A stretch of 51,384 nucleotides of DNA from Planctomycetota bacterium (GTDB lineage Bacteria > Planctomycetota > UBA1135 > GCA-002686595). Position numbers and translations under genes: made by a program. Below the pieces are notes generated by a model, which was not told the origin of the DNA, ran no database searches, and saw nothing but the letters and a program-made list of their open reading frames with translations. The DNA is taken from the NCBI GenBank assembly GCA_016779225.1, contig JADHNZ010000020.1, positions 1-51,384 of the forward strand, given 5' to 3'. Numbering within the stretch: the stretch's first letter is position 1; each line of letters begins with the position of its first letter. Shown here one piece after another: positions 35,796 through 43,760 of this stretch.

Positions 35796-38700
35796 CTAGG
35801 CCTCTGCGGCCGCGGACTCCGCGGGTGGCGCGGCCTCGGGCTCGTCGGCTCCGTCCGCCTCGGCGGGGCTCGCCTTCTCCGGACGCGGCTGAGGACGCAG
35901 CTCCACCACGGGCTCCCCGTGCTCGTCCACCGCGTCGGGATCCGCGAGGCGGCCCTCGCCCAGGAGTGACGGCCCGCCGGCCTTGGCCTTGCCAGTGGAC
36001 TCGGGAGCGAACTCGTCGACCTCCGACAGCTCGACCGACACGAAGCGCGAGACGCCCTTGGTCTGCATGGTCACGCCGAAGAGGGCCTCGCAGGCGCTCA
36101 TGGTGCCCTTGTTGTGGGTCACCACCACGAACTGGGAGGTCTCGCGGAAGCTCTCGAGCATGGCGAGGAAGCGGTCCACGTTCGCATCGTCGAGGGCCGC
36201 GTCGACCTCGTCGAGGATGCAGAAGGGGCTGGGCCGGCTCTGGAACACTGCGAACAGGAGGGCCAGGGCGGTCATCGTCCGCTGGCCGCCGGAGAGCAGG
36301 CCGATCGGCAGGGTCTCGCGCCCAGGGGGCTTGGCCAGGATCTCGATTCCCGCCTCCAGCACATCCTTGTCGGCCTCCATCTCGAGGTCCGCCTTACCGC
36401 CCCCGAACAGCTGGCGGAAGATGCGACGGAAGTGCTCGCGCACCTCGATGAAGGTCTCCATGAAGAGCCGGCGCGACTCCTCGTCGATCTTGCGGATGGT
36501 CTCCTCGAGGTTGCGGCGCGCCTCGGCCAGGTCCTTGGACTGGGTCTCAAGGTGCTCGAGACGCCCCGAGACCTCCTCAAGCTCGTGGACCGCCTCCAGG
36601 TTCACCGGGCCGAGCTTGTCGAGCACGCCCTTCAGCTCGGCGACCCGCTGACCCAGCGCGCGCAGGGCGCCGCCATCGGCCAGCTCCGGCTCGGGCTCGA
36701 AGCCCTCCTTGAGGTCCATGGCCGAGAGCTGCAGCTCCTCCTCCGCGCGGACGAGCAGCTCCTCGCGCTCGAGTTCGAGACGCTGCACGCGCAGGCGGTC
36801 CTGCCCCTGGGCCTCGCCGACCCGATCCAGCTCGGCCTGCACCGCCTCGGCCTCACGCCGCGCCTCCTGGGCGTGGGCAGCCCCCTCGCGCTCACGCTGG
36901 CGCAGGGCCTCGAGCTCCTCGGCAAGCGCAGCCGCCGCGGCCTCGCGCTCGGCACGGTCGCGCTGCACCTGCGCCGCCTCCTCGCGCCCCTGTGCGGCGT
37001 TGCGACGGAAGTTCTCGGCCCGGCTGCGCGCGCGCCCAACCTCCTCCTCGTCCCGCTCGATGCGCGCACGCTCGCTGCGCACGCTCTCCTCGGCGGCACG
37101 GTGCTCCGACGCCAGACGCTGGCGCTCCACATCCGCGGCGGAGGCCTCCTTGAGGGCCTCGTCGCGCTGGGCCTCCAGCTCACGCCGCTCCTGCTCGAGC
37201 GCGCTCAGGCGCTGGTTCTCGGCCTCGAAGGCTGCGTTGGCCGCCGCCTCGGCCTCCTGGGCGCTGCCGATCTCAGCGGCCACGCGCGCGTGCTCTTCTC
37301 GGGCGCGCTCGACCTCGGCCTCCTGCTCGCGCAGGGCCGTCTCCTGCTCGGTCAGTCGTCCCTCGACCTCCGCCAGCTCACGGGCGCTGGCCGAGCGCGC
37401 GGCCACGGCAGCGTCGCGCGCGGCCTCGGCGTCGGCCAGGGCCACGGCCGCCGCCTTCGCAGCCTCATCGGCCTGGAGCTGCTCGTGAGCGAGCCGCTCG
37501 AGCGCGCGCGTGAGGTCCGCGCTGCGGGCCTCCAGCTCCTCCGCCTGAGCGCGCCGTCCGACGGCGCCCTGACCGATCTCCCGGTGTCCCCCGCTCAGGC
37601 CGCCGGCATCCACCAGCTCGCCCACCGGCGTCACGAAGCGCCACTGGGGATTGTCCCCCACGAGCTTCAGCGCGAGGTCCAGGTTGGACACGACCACCAC
37701 ATCGCACAGGAGCGCGCGCGCCAGCGGCCGGAAGGCCGGGGCGCAGGCCACCAGGTCCGAGAGCCGCCCCTCGACGCCGTTGCCGTAGCGCGCGAACAGG
37801 GCGTAGTCCGTGGGCGAGGGGCAGGGCGGCGCCCCGAGCCCGGGAGGCACGGCGATGGAGAGCTCGCCGACCTCCTCCTCGCGCGCCCACTCGAGCACGC
37901 GGCGCGCCACATGCGCATCCCGTGCGACAATGGCCGCGGCGCGGTCACCGAAGACCGTGTCGAGGGCGCGTGAGAGGCGCGTGTCGATCGCAATGTGATC
38001 CGCGATGACGCCCAGGAGCGCGTCCGCCGAGCAGGGCCCCTCGCCTCCCTCGACAGCCTCCATCAGCCGGCGCGTGCCGTCGGAGAGCTCCTCCAGCTGG
38101 CGCTCGCGGTCGCGCAGGGCCTCGACCCGCGCGTCGAGTCCTGCGCGCTCGAGCTCCAGCTCGCCGCGGCGGCGCTCCAATCCCCGCAGGGAGGTCTGCG
38201 CCTCCTCGTTCGCCACCCGAGCCGCATCGCGGGCGGCGAGCGCCTGCTCCTGCGCGCCCTCGCTGGCGGCAAGCGCCTCGCGGGCGGACGCGGTGCGCCC
38301 ACGCGACTCGGTCAGGGCCGCGCCAAGCTCGCTGCCGCGCGCCTCGAGCCGCTGCACGCGCTGCTCCAGGCGCGGGGCCTCCTCCTCGAGCTGACGGACG
38401 CGGCTGCCCGCCTCCCCGCGCACGCGCAGGCGCTCGAGCACCTCATCGTTCTGGCGCGCCGCGCGCGCCCGGGACTCCTGATAGGTGCGGCCCAGCGCCC
38501 GCCCCTTCTCGGTGAGCGCCTGGACCGTGGCTCCGGCGGCCTCGGCCTCGGCAAGGAGCCGTGCAGTGTCCTCGGCGAGCTGCGCCGCGCGCTCCCGCTG
38601 GGCCTCCAGCTCGGCGCCGAGCTGGCCGGCCCGCTGGTCCTCCTCCTCGGCAGACTGCTCCCAGTTCTCGACGCGCGTGAGCAGGGCGCGAGCGCGCTCG

Positions 38701-39605
38701 GCCAGGGCCCGCGCGTCCCCCTCGAGGCGCCCGGACTCTCCGGACACGCGGTCCAGCTCGGCCACCACCTCGCCCCGCTGGGCCTCGCGGCGCTCGGCCT
38801 CAGCGTCGTGCTCGGCACGGCGCCCGCGCAGCTCCTCGAGGACGGACTGCTGCTCGTCGATCCGCGGCCGCAGCTGGCCGAGCTCACCGTCCAGGTTGAA
38901 CAGCCGGTGCCCGAGGTGGCGGCGGCGCTGGGTGACCCACTCACCGCGCGCCTCGATCCACCGCTCGGCCTTGCCGGCCTGGATCTTCAGGGAGCGCACG
39001 CGGCTCTGGAGCTCGCGGATCACATCCTCCGCCCGCTCCATGTCGGCAGCCACATGCTTGAGGCGCAGCTCGGTCTCGTGGCGACGCTGGCGGTAGCGCG
39101 AGATGCCCGCGGCCTCCTCGAAGATCGCCCGGCGCTGCTGCGGATTGGCCGACAGCACCGCGTCGATCCGACCCTGCTCCAGGACCGCGTAGCCCCGGGA
39201 CCCGAGCCCCGTGTCGAAGAGCAGGTCCTTGACATCCTTGAGCCGCACGCGCTGCCCGTCGATCAGGTACTCGCCCTCACCGCTGGACTCGAGGCGGCGG
39301 GTGACGCTCACCTCCGCACCGCGCTCGGGGAGCACGCCGCCGGTGTTGTCGAACACCAGGGTGACCTCGGCGAACCCCATGGCCGGCCTGCTGGCCGAGC
39401 CCTTGAAGATGACGTCGGTCATCCCCGAGCCGCGCATGGAGGTGGGGCGGGTCTCCCCCAGGGCCCAGCGGACCGCATCGACGACATTGCTCTTGCCGCA
39501 GCCGTTGGGGCCCACCACGCCGGTGAGGCTGCGGTGACCGAAGTCGAGGACCGTCGGGTCGGCGAAGGACTTGAAGCCGAGGAGTTCGAGTCGGGCGAGA
39601 CGCAT
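35796..39605 (-). CDS. smc: Chromosome segregation protein SMC
   Basis: A 1269-residue SMC ATPase that compacts and segregates chromosomes with ScpA/ScpB. Walker A is GPNGCGKSN at residues 32-40. Two very long coiled coils rich in Ala/Glu/Arg flank a hinge at about 510-680 (SADALLGVIADHIAIDTRLS, AIVARDAHVARR, GGLSGGHREIGQGAVGRRAQ). The C-terminal head has the signature LLSGGQRTMTALALLFA and Walker B FCILDEVDAALDDANV, then FVVVTHNKGTM. A Pro/Glu/Ala-rich disordered tail of about 75 residues follows the head, longer than usual. It starts 6 bases after the ATP-cone gene. Confidence 0.97.
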   Translation of the reverse strand: MRLARLELLGFKSFADPTVLDFGHRSLTGVVGPNGCGKSNVVDAVRWALGETRPTSMRGSGMTDVIFKGSASRPAMGFAEVTLVFDNTGGVLPERGAEVSVTRRLESSGEGEYLIDGQRVRLKDVKDLLFDTGLGSRGYAVLEQGRIDAVLSANPQQRRAIFEEAAGISRYRQRRHETELRLKHVAADMERAEDVIRELQSRVRSLKIQAGKAERWIEARGEWVTQRRRHLGHRLFNLDGELGQLRPRIDEQQSVLEELRGRRAEHDAEAERREAQRGEVVAELDRVSGESGRLEGDARALAERARALLTRVENWEQSAEEEDQRAGQLGAELEAQRERAAQLAEDTARLLAEAEAAGATVQALTEKGRALGRTYQESRARAARQNDEVLERLRVRGEAGSRVRQLEEEAPRLEQRVQRLEARGSELGAALTESRGRTASAREALAASEGAQEQALAARDAARVANEEAQTSLRGLERRRGELELERAGLDARVEALRDRERQLEELSDGTRRLMEAVEGGEGPCSADALLGVIADHIAIDTRLSRALDTVFGDRAAAIVARDAHVARRVLEWAREEEVGELSIAVPPGLGAPPCPSPTDYALFARYGNGVEGRLSDLVACAPAFRPLARALLCDVVVVSNLDLALKLVGDNPQWRFVTPVGELVDAGGLSGGHREIGQGAVGRRAQAEELEARSADLTRALERLAHEQLQADEAAKAAAVALADAEAARDAAVAARSASARELAEVEGRLTEQETALREQEAEVERAREEHARVAAEIGSAQEAEAAANAAFEAENQRLSALEQERRELEAQRDEALKEASAADVERQRLASEHRAAEESVRSERARIERDEEEVGRARSRAENFRRNAAQGREEAAQVQRDRAEREAAAAALAEELEALRQREREGAAHAQEARREAEAVQAELDRVGEAQGQDRLRVQRLELEREELLVRAEEELQLSAMDLKEGFEPEPELADGGALRALGQRVAELKGVLDKLGPVNLEAVHELEEVSGRLEHLETQSKDLAEARRNLEETIRKIDEESRRLFMETFIEVREHFRRIFRQLFGGGKADLEMEADKDVLEAGIEILAKPPGRETLPIGLLSGGQRTMTALALLFAVFQSRPSPFCILDEVDAALDDANVDRFLAMLESFRETSQFVVVTHNKGTMSACEALFGVTMQTKGVSRFVSVELSEVDEFAPESTGKAKAGGPSLLGEGRLADPDAVDEHGEPVVELRPQPRPEKASPAEADGADEPEAAPPAESAAAEA

Positions 39606-39611
39606 GGGGAG

Positions 39612-41690
39612 TCAGGCGCGGGGGCGCGCCGGCTGTTCGAAGGGGAGGCCCGCCTCGGCGGGGCGCGGGGCCGCGCCGGCCGCGTGAGCGGTCACCGCGG
39701 GGCGCAGGACGCGCGGTTCGAGGAGCTCCGCGCGGGCCGCGACGAAGGCGGACCAGGTGGAGAGGCAGGCAAGGCCTGCGCGCTGGCTGGTGAGCGGATC
39801 GTGGAGGGGCCAGAGCGCACCCGTGGGCAGGGTCGCGGCCAGGGCGGCGAGGGAGGCGCCGCGGTCACGCGGCTCCCAGCTGGACTGGGCCGCGCCCAGG
39901 TCGAATCCCGAGAGGTAGCGCTCCACGCGCTCGCTCTCCGGCAGCGGGCCCTCGCCGAACAGCCCGGCCTGGGTCGGCCGTGCCTCGCCGGCAGCGCGGC
40001 GCGCGAGCACGCTGGAGGCCGGGCCGGAGAGCAGGGTGCTCAGCTCGATCACGAGCCCCGCGCGCTCGGCCGCCTGCTGGGCGGCGTCGCGCAGGACGCC
40101 CAGGACCCGCGCCCCCTGATCAGGACGCGCAATGCCGTCCCCGAGGATGCGGAGGACATCGCCGAGCCCGACCGGGACCAGCGCGTGCAGACGACGCCCG
40201 ACGGGGATGCCCGGCGACAGATCCTCCTGGGCCGCGGCCAGCTGGGCCACGGCGTCGACTGCGCTCTCTGTGCGCTCCACCAGGCTCGAGAGGAAGGCCT
40301 CCTCGTTCCAGGGCCCCGCGCGACGAGCGAGGCGCACCAGGTCCACGGCGACGGCGGCGCCCAGGGTCAGCGGACCGCGCTCGCGAGAGCGCCGCGCAAG
40401 CCCGGGACCTGCGAACGACTCCCCGTGCGCGCTCCACACGGGGATCACCTGACCGGCCGCGAGCAGCTCCTCGAGCCCCTCGGCCAGGGCGGGCTCGGCC
40501 TCGAGCGCCTCGGCCGCGGCGGCGTGCTCCAGGAACAGCTTGGGCATGGCCAGTCCGCCCGCCAGGCCGTGCACGAGGGCCGAGAGCAGCTGGACCATGG
40601 GCCGCGGCCCGCGCCCGCCGGGATTGGCGAGGTCGAGGCGCCTGCCGCTGGCACGAGCCAGGGCGCCCAGGGCGACCAGCACCTCAACGGCGCGGTCGGT
40701 CTCCCGAGCCCGACGCGGCGGGCCGAGCAGGTCGCAGATCCCCTCGAGGACGACGCCGTGGGCCGTTGCGTCGAGCAGGGTGGTCAGCGGGCCGAGCGCA
40801 CGGGCGACCCCTCCGTCCCCCAGGCCCGATGCGCTCACGGAGCGAACCAGGGGAAGATGGAAGCGCTCGAGCCCGAGAGCCAGCAGCTCACCGGCCTGAT
40901 GGGCGCGCACGAACTCCTCGTCCATCCAGTCCTGGCGGGCCCAGCGCGCCATGATCGAGGCCCCCACGCGCCGCTCGCCCGAGCCGTTGGGAGTCCCGTG
41001 GCGCGCCTCGGTCGAGCGACGGTCGTCTCGCGGCGCGCGCAGCAGGGCGCGCAGATCGGGGCGCGGGATGCCCACCGGCTCGGTGGCACGCGCGGCGTCG
41101 TACAGGCCAAGCCCCTCGAGCTCCTGATCGACGAACGCGCGCACGAGTCCGGAGGACACGCGCGTCGCGCCCAGGGCCAGCACCTGACGCTCGACGCGCC
41201 GTGCGACCTCCTCCGCGATCTGCCCGCCGAGCCCCGACTCGCGCACGAGGGCCGCCGCGATGCGGCTGCGATTCCAGGGACTGACCCCGGCCTCACCGCG
41301 GACCTGCGGAGCCTGCTTGCCGCGCATCCCCGTCTCCGAGACGGAGAGGGTGGCGCGCGCGCGTGAGCGGCGGTCGCGGTAGAGGATGTAGGCGCGCGCC
41401 ACGCGCGTCCTGCCGAGCCCAACCAGGGCCTCCTCGACCAGGTCCTGGACCTCCTCGAGGCTCGGCACGCGTCGCGACTCGGCCACCATGCCGACGCGAT
41501 CCGCCTCGGCGCGTCCGACCAGGGTGAGCACGACCAGCTCGGCGACCTCCACCGGCAGCCCCGGGTCGGCGTCCCCCACCGCGTCCTGGGCGCGAGACAC
41601 CGCGGCCATGATGCGCCGCGCGTCGAAGGGCACCACCTGTCCGTCGCGCTTGCGCAGGTGCTCGGGCATGCGCGGGGGCTGGGCCGTCAC
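39612..41690 (-). CDS. Double ATP-cone protein resembling a degenerate NrdD
   Basis: A 692-residue protein. Two ATP-cone nucleotide-binding domains lie at the N-terminus: about residues 10-100 (RKRDGQVVPFDARRIMAAVS) and about 130-215 (SPWNRSRIAAALVRESG, VSSGLVRAFVDQELEGLGLY). The rest faintly resembles class III anaerobic ribonucleotide reductase: EEFVRAHQAGELLALGLERF where NrdD has an AHxxGxxHxHDL motif, and AGLVIELSTLLSGPASSVLA near the end. However, the C-terminal glycyl-radical motif and catalytic cysteines are missing, so it should not be a reductase. GTG at 41690 overlaps the nrdR stop (GTGA); ATG at 41669 is the alternative. A role as dNTP/ATP sensor is inference. Confidence 0.7.
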   Translation of the reverse strand: MTAQPPRMPEHLRKRDGQVVPFDARRIMAAVSRAQDAVGDADPGLPVEVAELVVLTLVGRAEADRVGMVAESRRVPSLEEVQDLVEEALVGLGRTRVARAYILYRDRRSRARATLSVSETGMRGKQAPQVRGEAGVSPWNRSRIAAALVRESGLGGQIAEEVARRVERQVLALGATRVSSGLVRAFVDQELEGLGLYDAARATEPVGIPRPDLRALLRAPRDDRRSTEARHGTPNGSGERRVGASIMARWARQDWMDEEFVRAHQAGELLALGLERFHLPLVRSVSASGLGDGGVARALGPLTTLLDATAHGVVLEGICDLLGPPRRARETDRAVEVLVALGALARASGRRLDLANPGGRGPRPMVQLLSALVHGLAGGLAMPKLFLEHAAAAEALEAEPALAEGLEELLAAGQVIPVWSAHGESFAGPGLARRSRERGPLTLGAAVAVDLVRLARRAGPWNEEAFLSSLVERTESAVDAVAQLAAAQEDLSPGIPVGRRLHALVPVGLGDVLRILGDGIARPDQGARVLGVLRDAAQQAAERAGLVIELSTLLSGPASSVLARRAAGEARPTQAGLFGEGPLPESERVERYLSGFDLGAAQSSWEPRDRGASLAALAATLPTGALWPLHDPLTSQRAGLACLSTWSAFVAARAELLEPRVLRPAVTAHAAGAAPRPAEAGLPFEQPARPRA

Positions 41691-42157
41691 GAGGCGCCTC
41701 CTCCGCGGCCCTCGATGATCGGACGCAGCGTCTCCATGAACTGCTCCACATCCCGGAACTCCCGGTAGACGCTGGCGAAGCGCACATACGCCACCTGGTC
41801 CAGGTCGCGCAGCTCGTCCATCACCAGGGACCCGATCACCGAGCTCGGGATCTCGCGGTCGAACTCGCCCTGACAGCGGGCCTCGACCCGGGCCACGGCG
41901 GCCTCGATCTCCTCCATCCCCACCGAGAGCTTCTCGCAGGCCCGGAGCATCCCGGAGCGAATGCGATCTCGATCGAAGCGCACCCGCTCGCCGCTCTTCT
42001 TGACCACCCGCAGCGGGGTCTCCTCGACCCGCTCGTAGGTGGTGAAGCGCTGGAAGCACGCCAGGCACTCCCGACGGCGCCGGATGGCAGCGCCGTCGCC
42101 GGAGGTGCGGGAGTCGACCACGCGGTCGTCCGCGGCGCCGCAGCGGGGACAGTTCAT
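41687..42157 (-). CDS. nrdR: Transcriptional repressor NrdR
   Basis: A 156-residue zinc-ribbon/ATP-cone regulator that represses ribonucleotide reductase genes when bound to dATP/ATP. The N-terminal zinc ribbon has Cys3, Cys6, Cys31 and Cys34 (NCPRCG, RRECLACFQRFTTYERVE). The ATP-cone (about 47-137) contains RVVKKSGERVRFDRDRIRSG and VAYVRFASVYREF. The ATG at 42157 starts the zinc ribbon; a longer open frame upstream is antisense to mnmE. It is translationally coupled to the ATP-cone/NrdD-like gene and lies upstream of smc. Confidence 0.97.
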   Translation of the reverse strand: MNCPRCGAADDRVVDSRTSGDGAAIRRRRECLACFQRFTTYERVEETPLRVVKKSGERVRFDRDRIRSGMLRACEKLSVGMEEIEAAVARVEARCQGEFDREIPSSVIGSLVMDELRDLDQVAYVRFASVYREFRDVEQFMETLRPIIEGRGGGAS

Positions 42158-42233
42158 GAGAGGGACCGGGGACCCCCTGGGAGGGGTCTCGCAGGCCCCT
42201 ACTCTACATCTTGCGTCCTGACCGATGCCACGC

Positions 42234-42266
42234 CCCTCCCCACGCCACCCGTGGTGGCTGGGAGGG
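42234..42266 (-). terminator. Terminator-like hairpin between mnmE and nrdR
   Basis: A two-part stem: CCCTCCC / GGGAGGG outside, GCCACC / GGTGGC inside, with loop CGT and a 3:1 internal bulge. It lies just after the mnmE stop on the minus strand. No T-tract. Confidence 0.5.
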
Positions 42267-42314
42267 TCCCGTGGCGGGCCCGCGGGTCCCTGCCGGACGC
42301 ACGCCCGGACGAGG

Positions 42315-43757
42315 TCACTTGCCCAGGCAGAAGCGGGCGAAGATGCGGTCCAGCAGATCCTCGGGCGTGGTGTGGCCGGTGATGCCGTCCAGCTCGCCGG
42401 TGGCGCCCCGGAGACCCTCCGCCACGAGGTCGAGGGGCGCCCCCGCGCGGAGGTCCGCGACGGCCTCGTCGAGGTCGATGCGGGCCCTCGCCAGCGCGTC
42501 CCGGTGGCGAGCGGAGACGAGGTGCCCCTCGGAGGCCCCGGCGAGGGCCGCGGAGCCCCCAAGGGCCCCGCCCAGGGCCAGCGCCAGGTCGGCCAGCCCG
42601 GCCCCGGTGCGGACCGAGGTGGCGACCCAGGGCAGGCCCTGCGCGAGGTCCTCCGGCGGGGCGGCGGGGGCCCCAGGGCGGTCCACCTGCGACCAGGCCA
42701 AGAGCCCTGCACCGGGCGGGCGCTCGAGCCCCCGCGAGGAGGCCTCCGCAGAGACGACCCAGAGCACGAGGTCCGCGGCGCGAACCTCGAGGCGAGCCCG
42801 ATCCTGGGCGCGCCGGTCCAGGTCCCGCCCCTCCCAGTCGTCCGCCTCCGGCCCCTCGAGCCCGGCAGTGTCCACCAGGAGGAGATCCCGAGGCGGCCGC
42901 CCCATCCGCACCAGGGCCGCGCGAGCGTCACGGGTGCTTCCGGCGCGGGCGTCGACCAGGGCGGGGACCGCGGCGCGGTCGCCCCCGGCCTGCTCGAGGA
43001 GCGCGTTGAACAGCGAGCTCTTGCCGGCGTTGGGTCTGCCGGCGAGGACCACCCTCGGGGCTCCGGTCTCGGGCCCATGGCGCGCGACCTCCCATCGGGT
43101 GGCCTCGGCCAGGGCCTGGGACGCCCGCTCGCCCAGGTCCAGCAGCTCCTCCACGGGCACATGCCCCGTGTCGGTCTCATCGAAGTCGAGCGAGGCCTCC
43201 AGCAGGGCGCGCAGCTCCTCGAGCAGAGCGCGCAGCCCCCCAATGCGCGTGTCGAGCCCCCCCATCAGCAGCGCCGTGGCCGCCCGCTGCTCGGCCTCGT
43301 TGGAGGCGTGCACCAGGGAGAGGATCCCCTCCGCCCGCGTGAGGTCGAGGGCGCCGCTCTCGAACGCGCGCCGCGTGAACTCCCCGGGCCGGGCGGGCCG
43401 CGCGCCGAGCTCGTGCAGCCGCCGCAGCGCGACCTCCACGAGCAGCGGGTTGCCCGGCAGGTGCAGCTCGGCCACATCCTCTCGGGTGAAGGACGCGGGG
43501 CCGGGCATCCACAGGAGCAGAGCCGGCTGCTCGCCCTCCCCGTCGAGGAAGCGCACCCCGAACGCACCCCGAGCTCCCGGCGTGAACGGCGTGCCGTCGA
43601 CAGCGCAGCACGCGCCGACCACACGGGCCGCCTCGGAGCCGGAGACGCGCACGACGGCGCGGGCTCCACGCCCGGGAGGGCTGCTCAGGGCGCAGACCGT
43701 GGCCCGCTGCCCCGCGCCCTCGTCCGGGCCCGCGACGGCTCCTGCGCGGGAGGCCAT
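42315..43757 (-). CDS. mnmE: tRNA modification GTPase MnmE
   Basis: A 480-residue GTPase that, with MnmG, modifies the wobble uridine of several tRNAs. The N-terminal folate-binding domain shows ALSSPPGRGARAVVRVSG and LHLPGNPLLVEVALRRLHEL followed by ARPARPGEFTRRAF. The G domain has G1 GRPNAGKSSLFNALL, G2 GSTRD and G3 DTAGLEG, and the C-terminus ends ARFCLGK (family FCIGK). The G4 element, usually NKxD, reads SQVD in LLAWSQVDRP, which should weaken guanine specificity. ATG at 43757 lies 3 bases after the yidC stop. Confidence 0.93.
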   Translation of the reverse strand: MASRAGAVAGPDEGAGQRATVCALSSPPGRGARAVVRVSGSEAARVVGACCAVDGTPFTPGARGAFGVRFLDGEGEQPALLLWMPGPASFTREDVAELHLPGNPLLVEVALRRLHELGARPARPGEFTRRAFESGALDLTRAEGILSLVHASNEAEQRAATALLMGGLDTRIGGLRALLEELRALLEASLDFDETDTGHVPVEELLDLGERASQALAEATRWEVARHGPETGAPRVVLAGRPNAGKSSLFNALLEQAGGDRAAVPALVDARAGSTRDARAALVRMGRPPRDLLLVDTAGLEGPEADDWEGRDLDRRAQDRARLEVRAADLVLWVVSAEASSRGLERPPGAGLLAWSQVDRPGAPAAPPEDLAQGLPWVATSVRTGAGLADLALALGGALGGSAALAGASEGHLVSARHRDALARARIDLDEAVADLRAGAPLDLVAEGLRGATGELDGITGHTTPEDLLDRIFARFCLGK

Positions 43758-43760
43758 GGC

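Noticed and set aside
37995..41366. A 1123-codon plus-strand frame antisense to smc and the ATP-cone gene
   Set aside because: It lies opposite strongly conserved coding sequence and is compositionally a shadow (Leu/Arg/Gly/Ala-rich).
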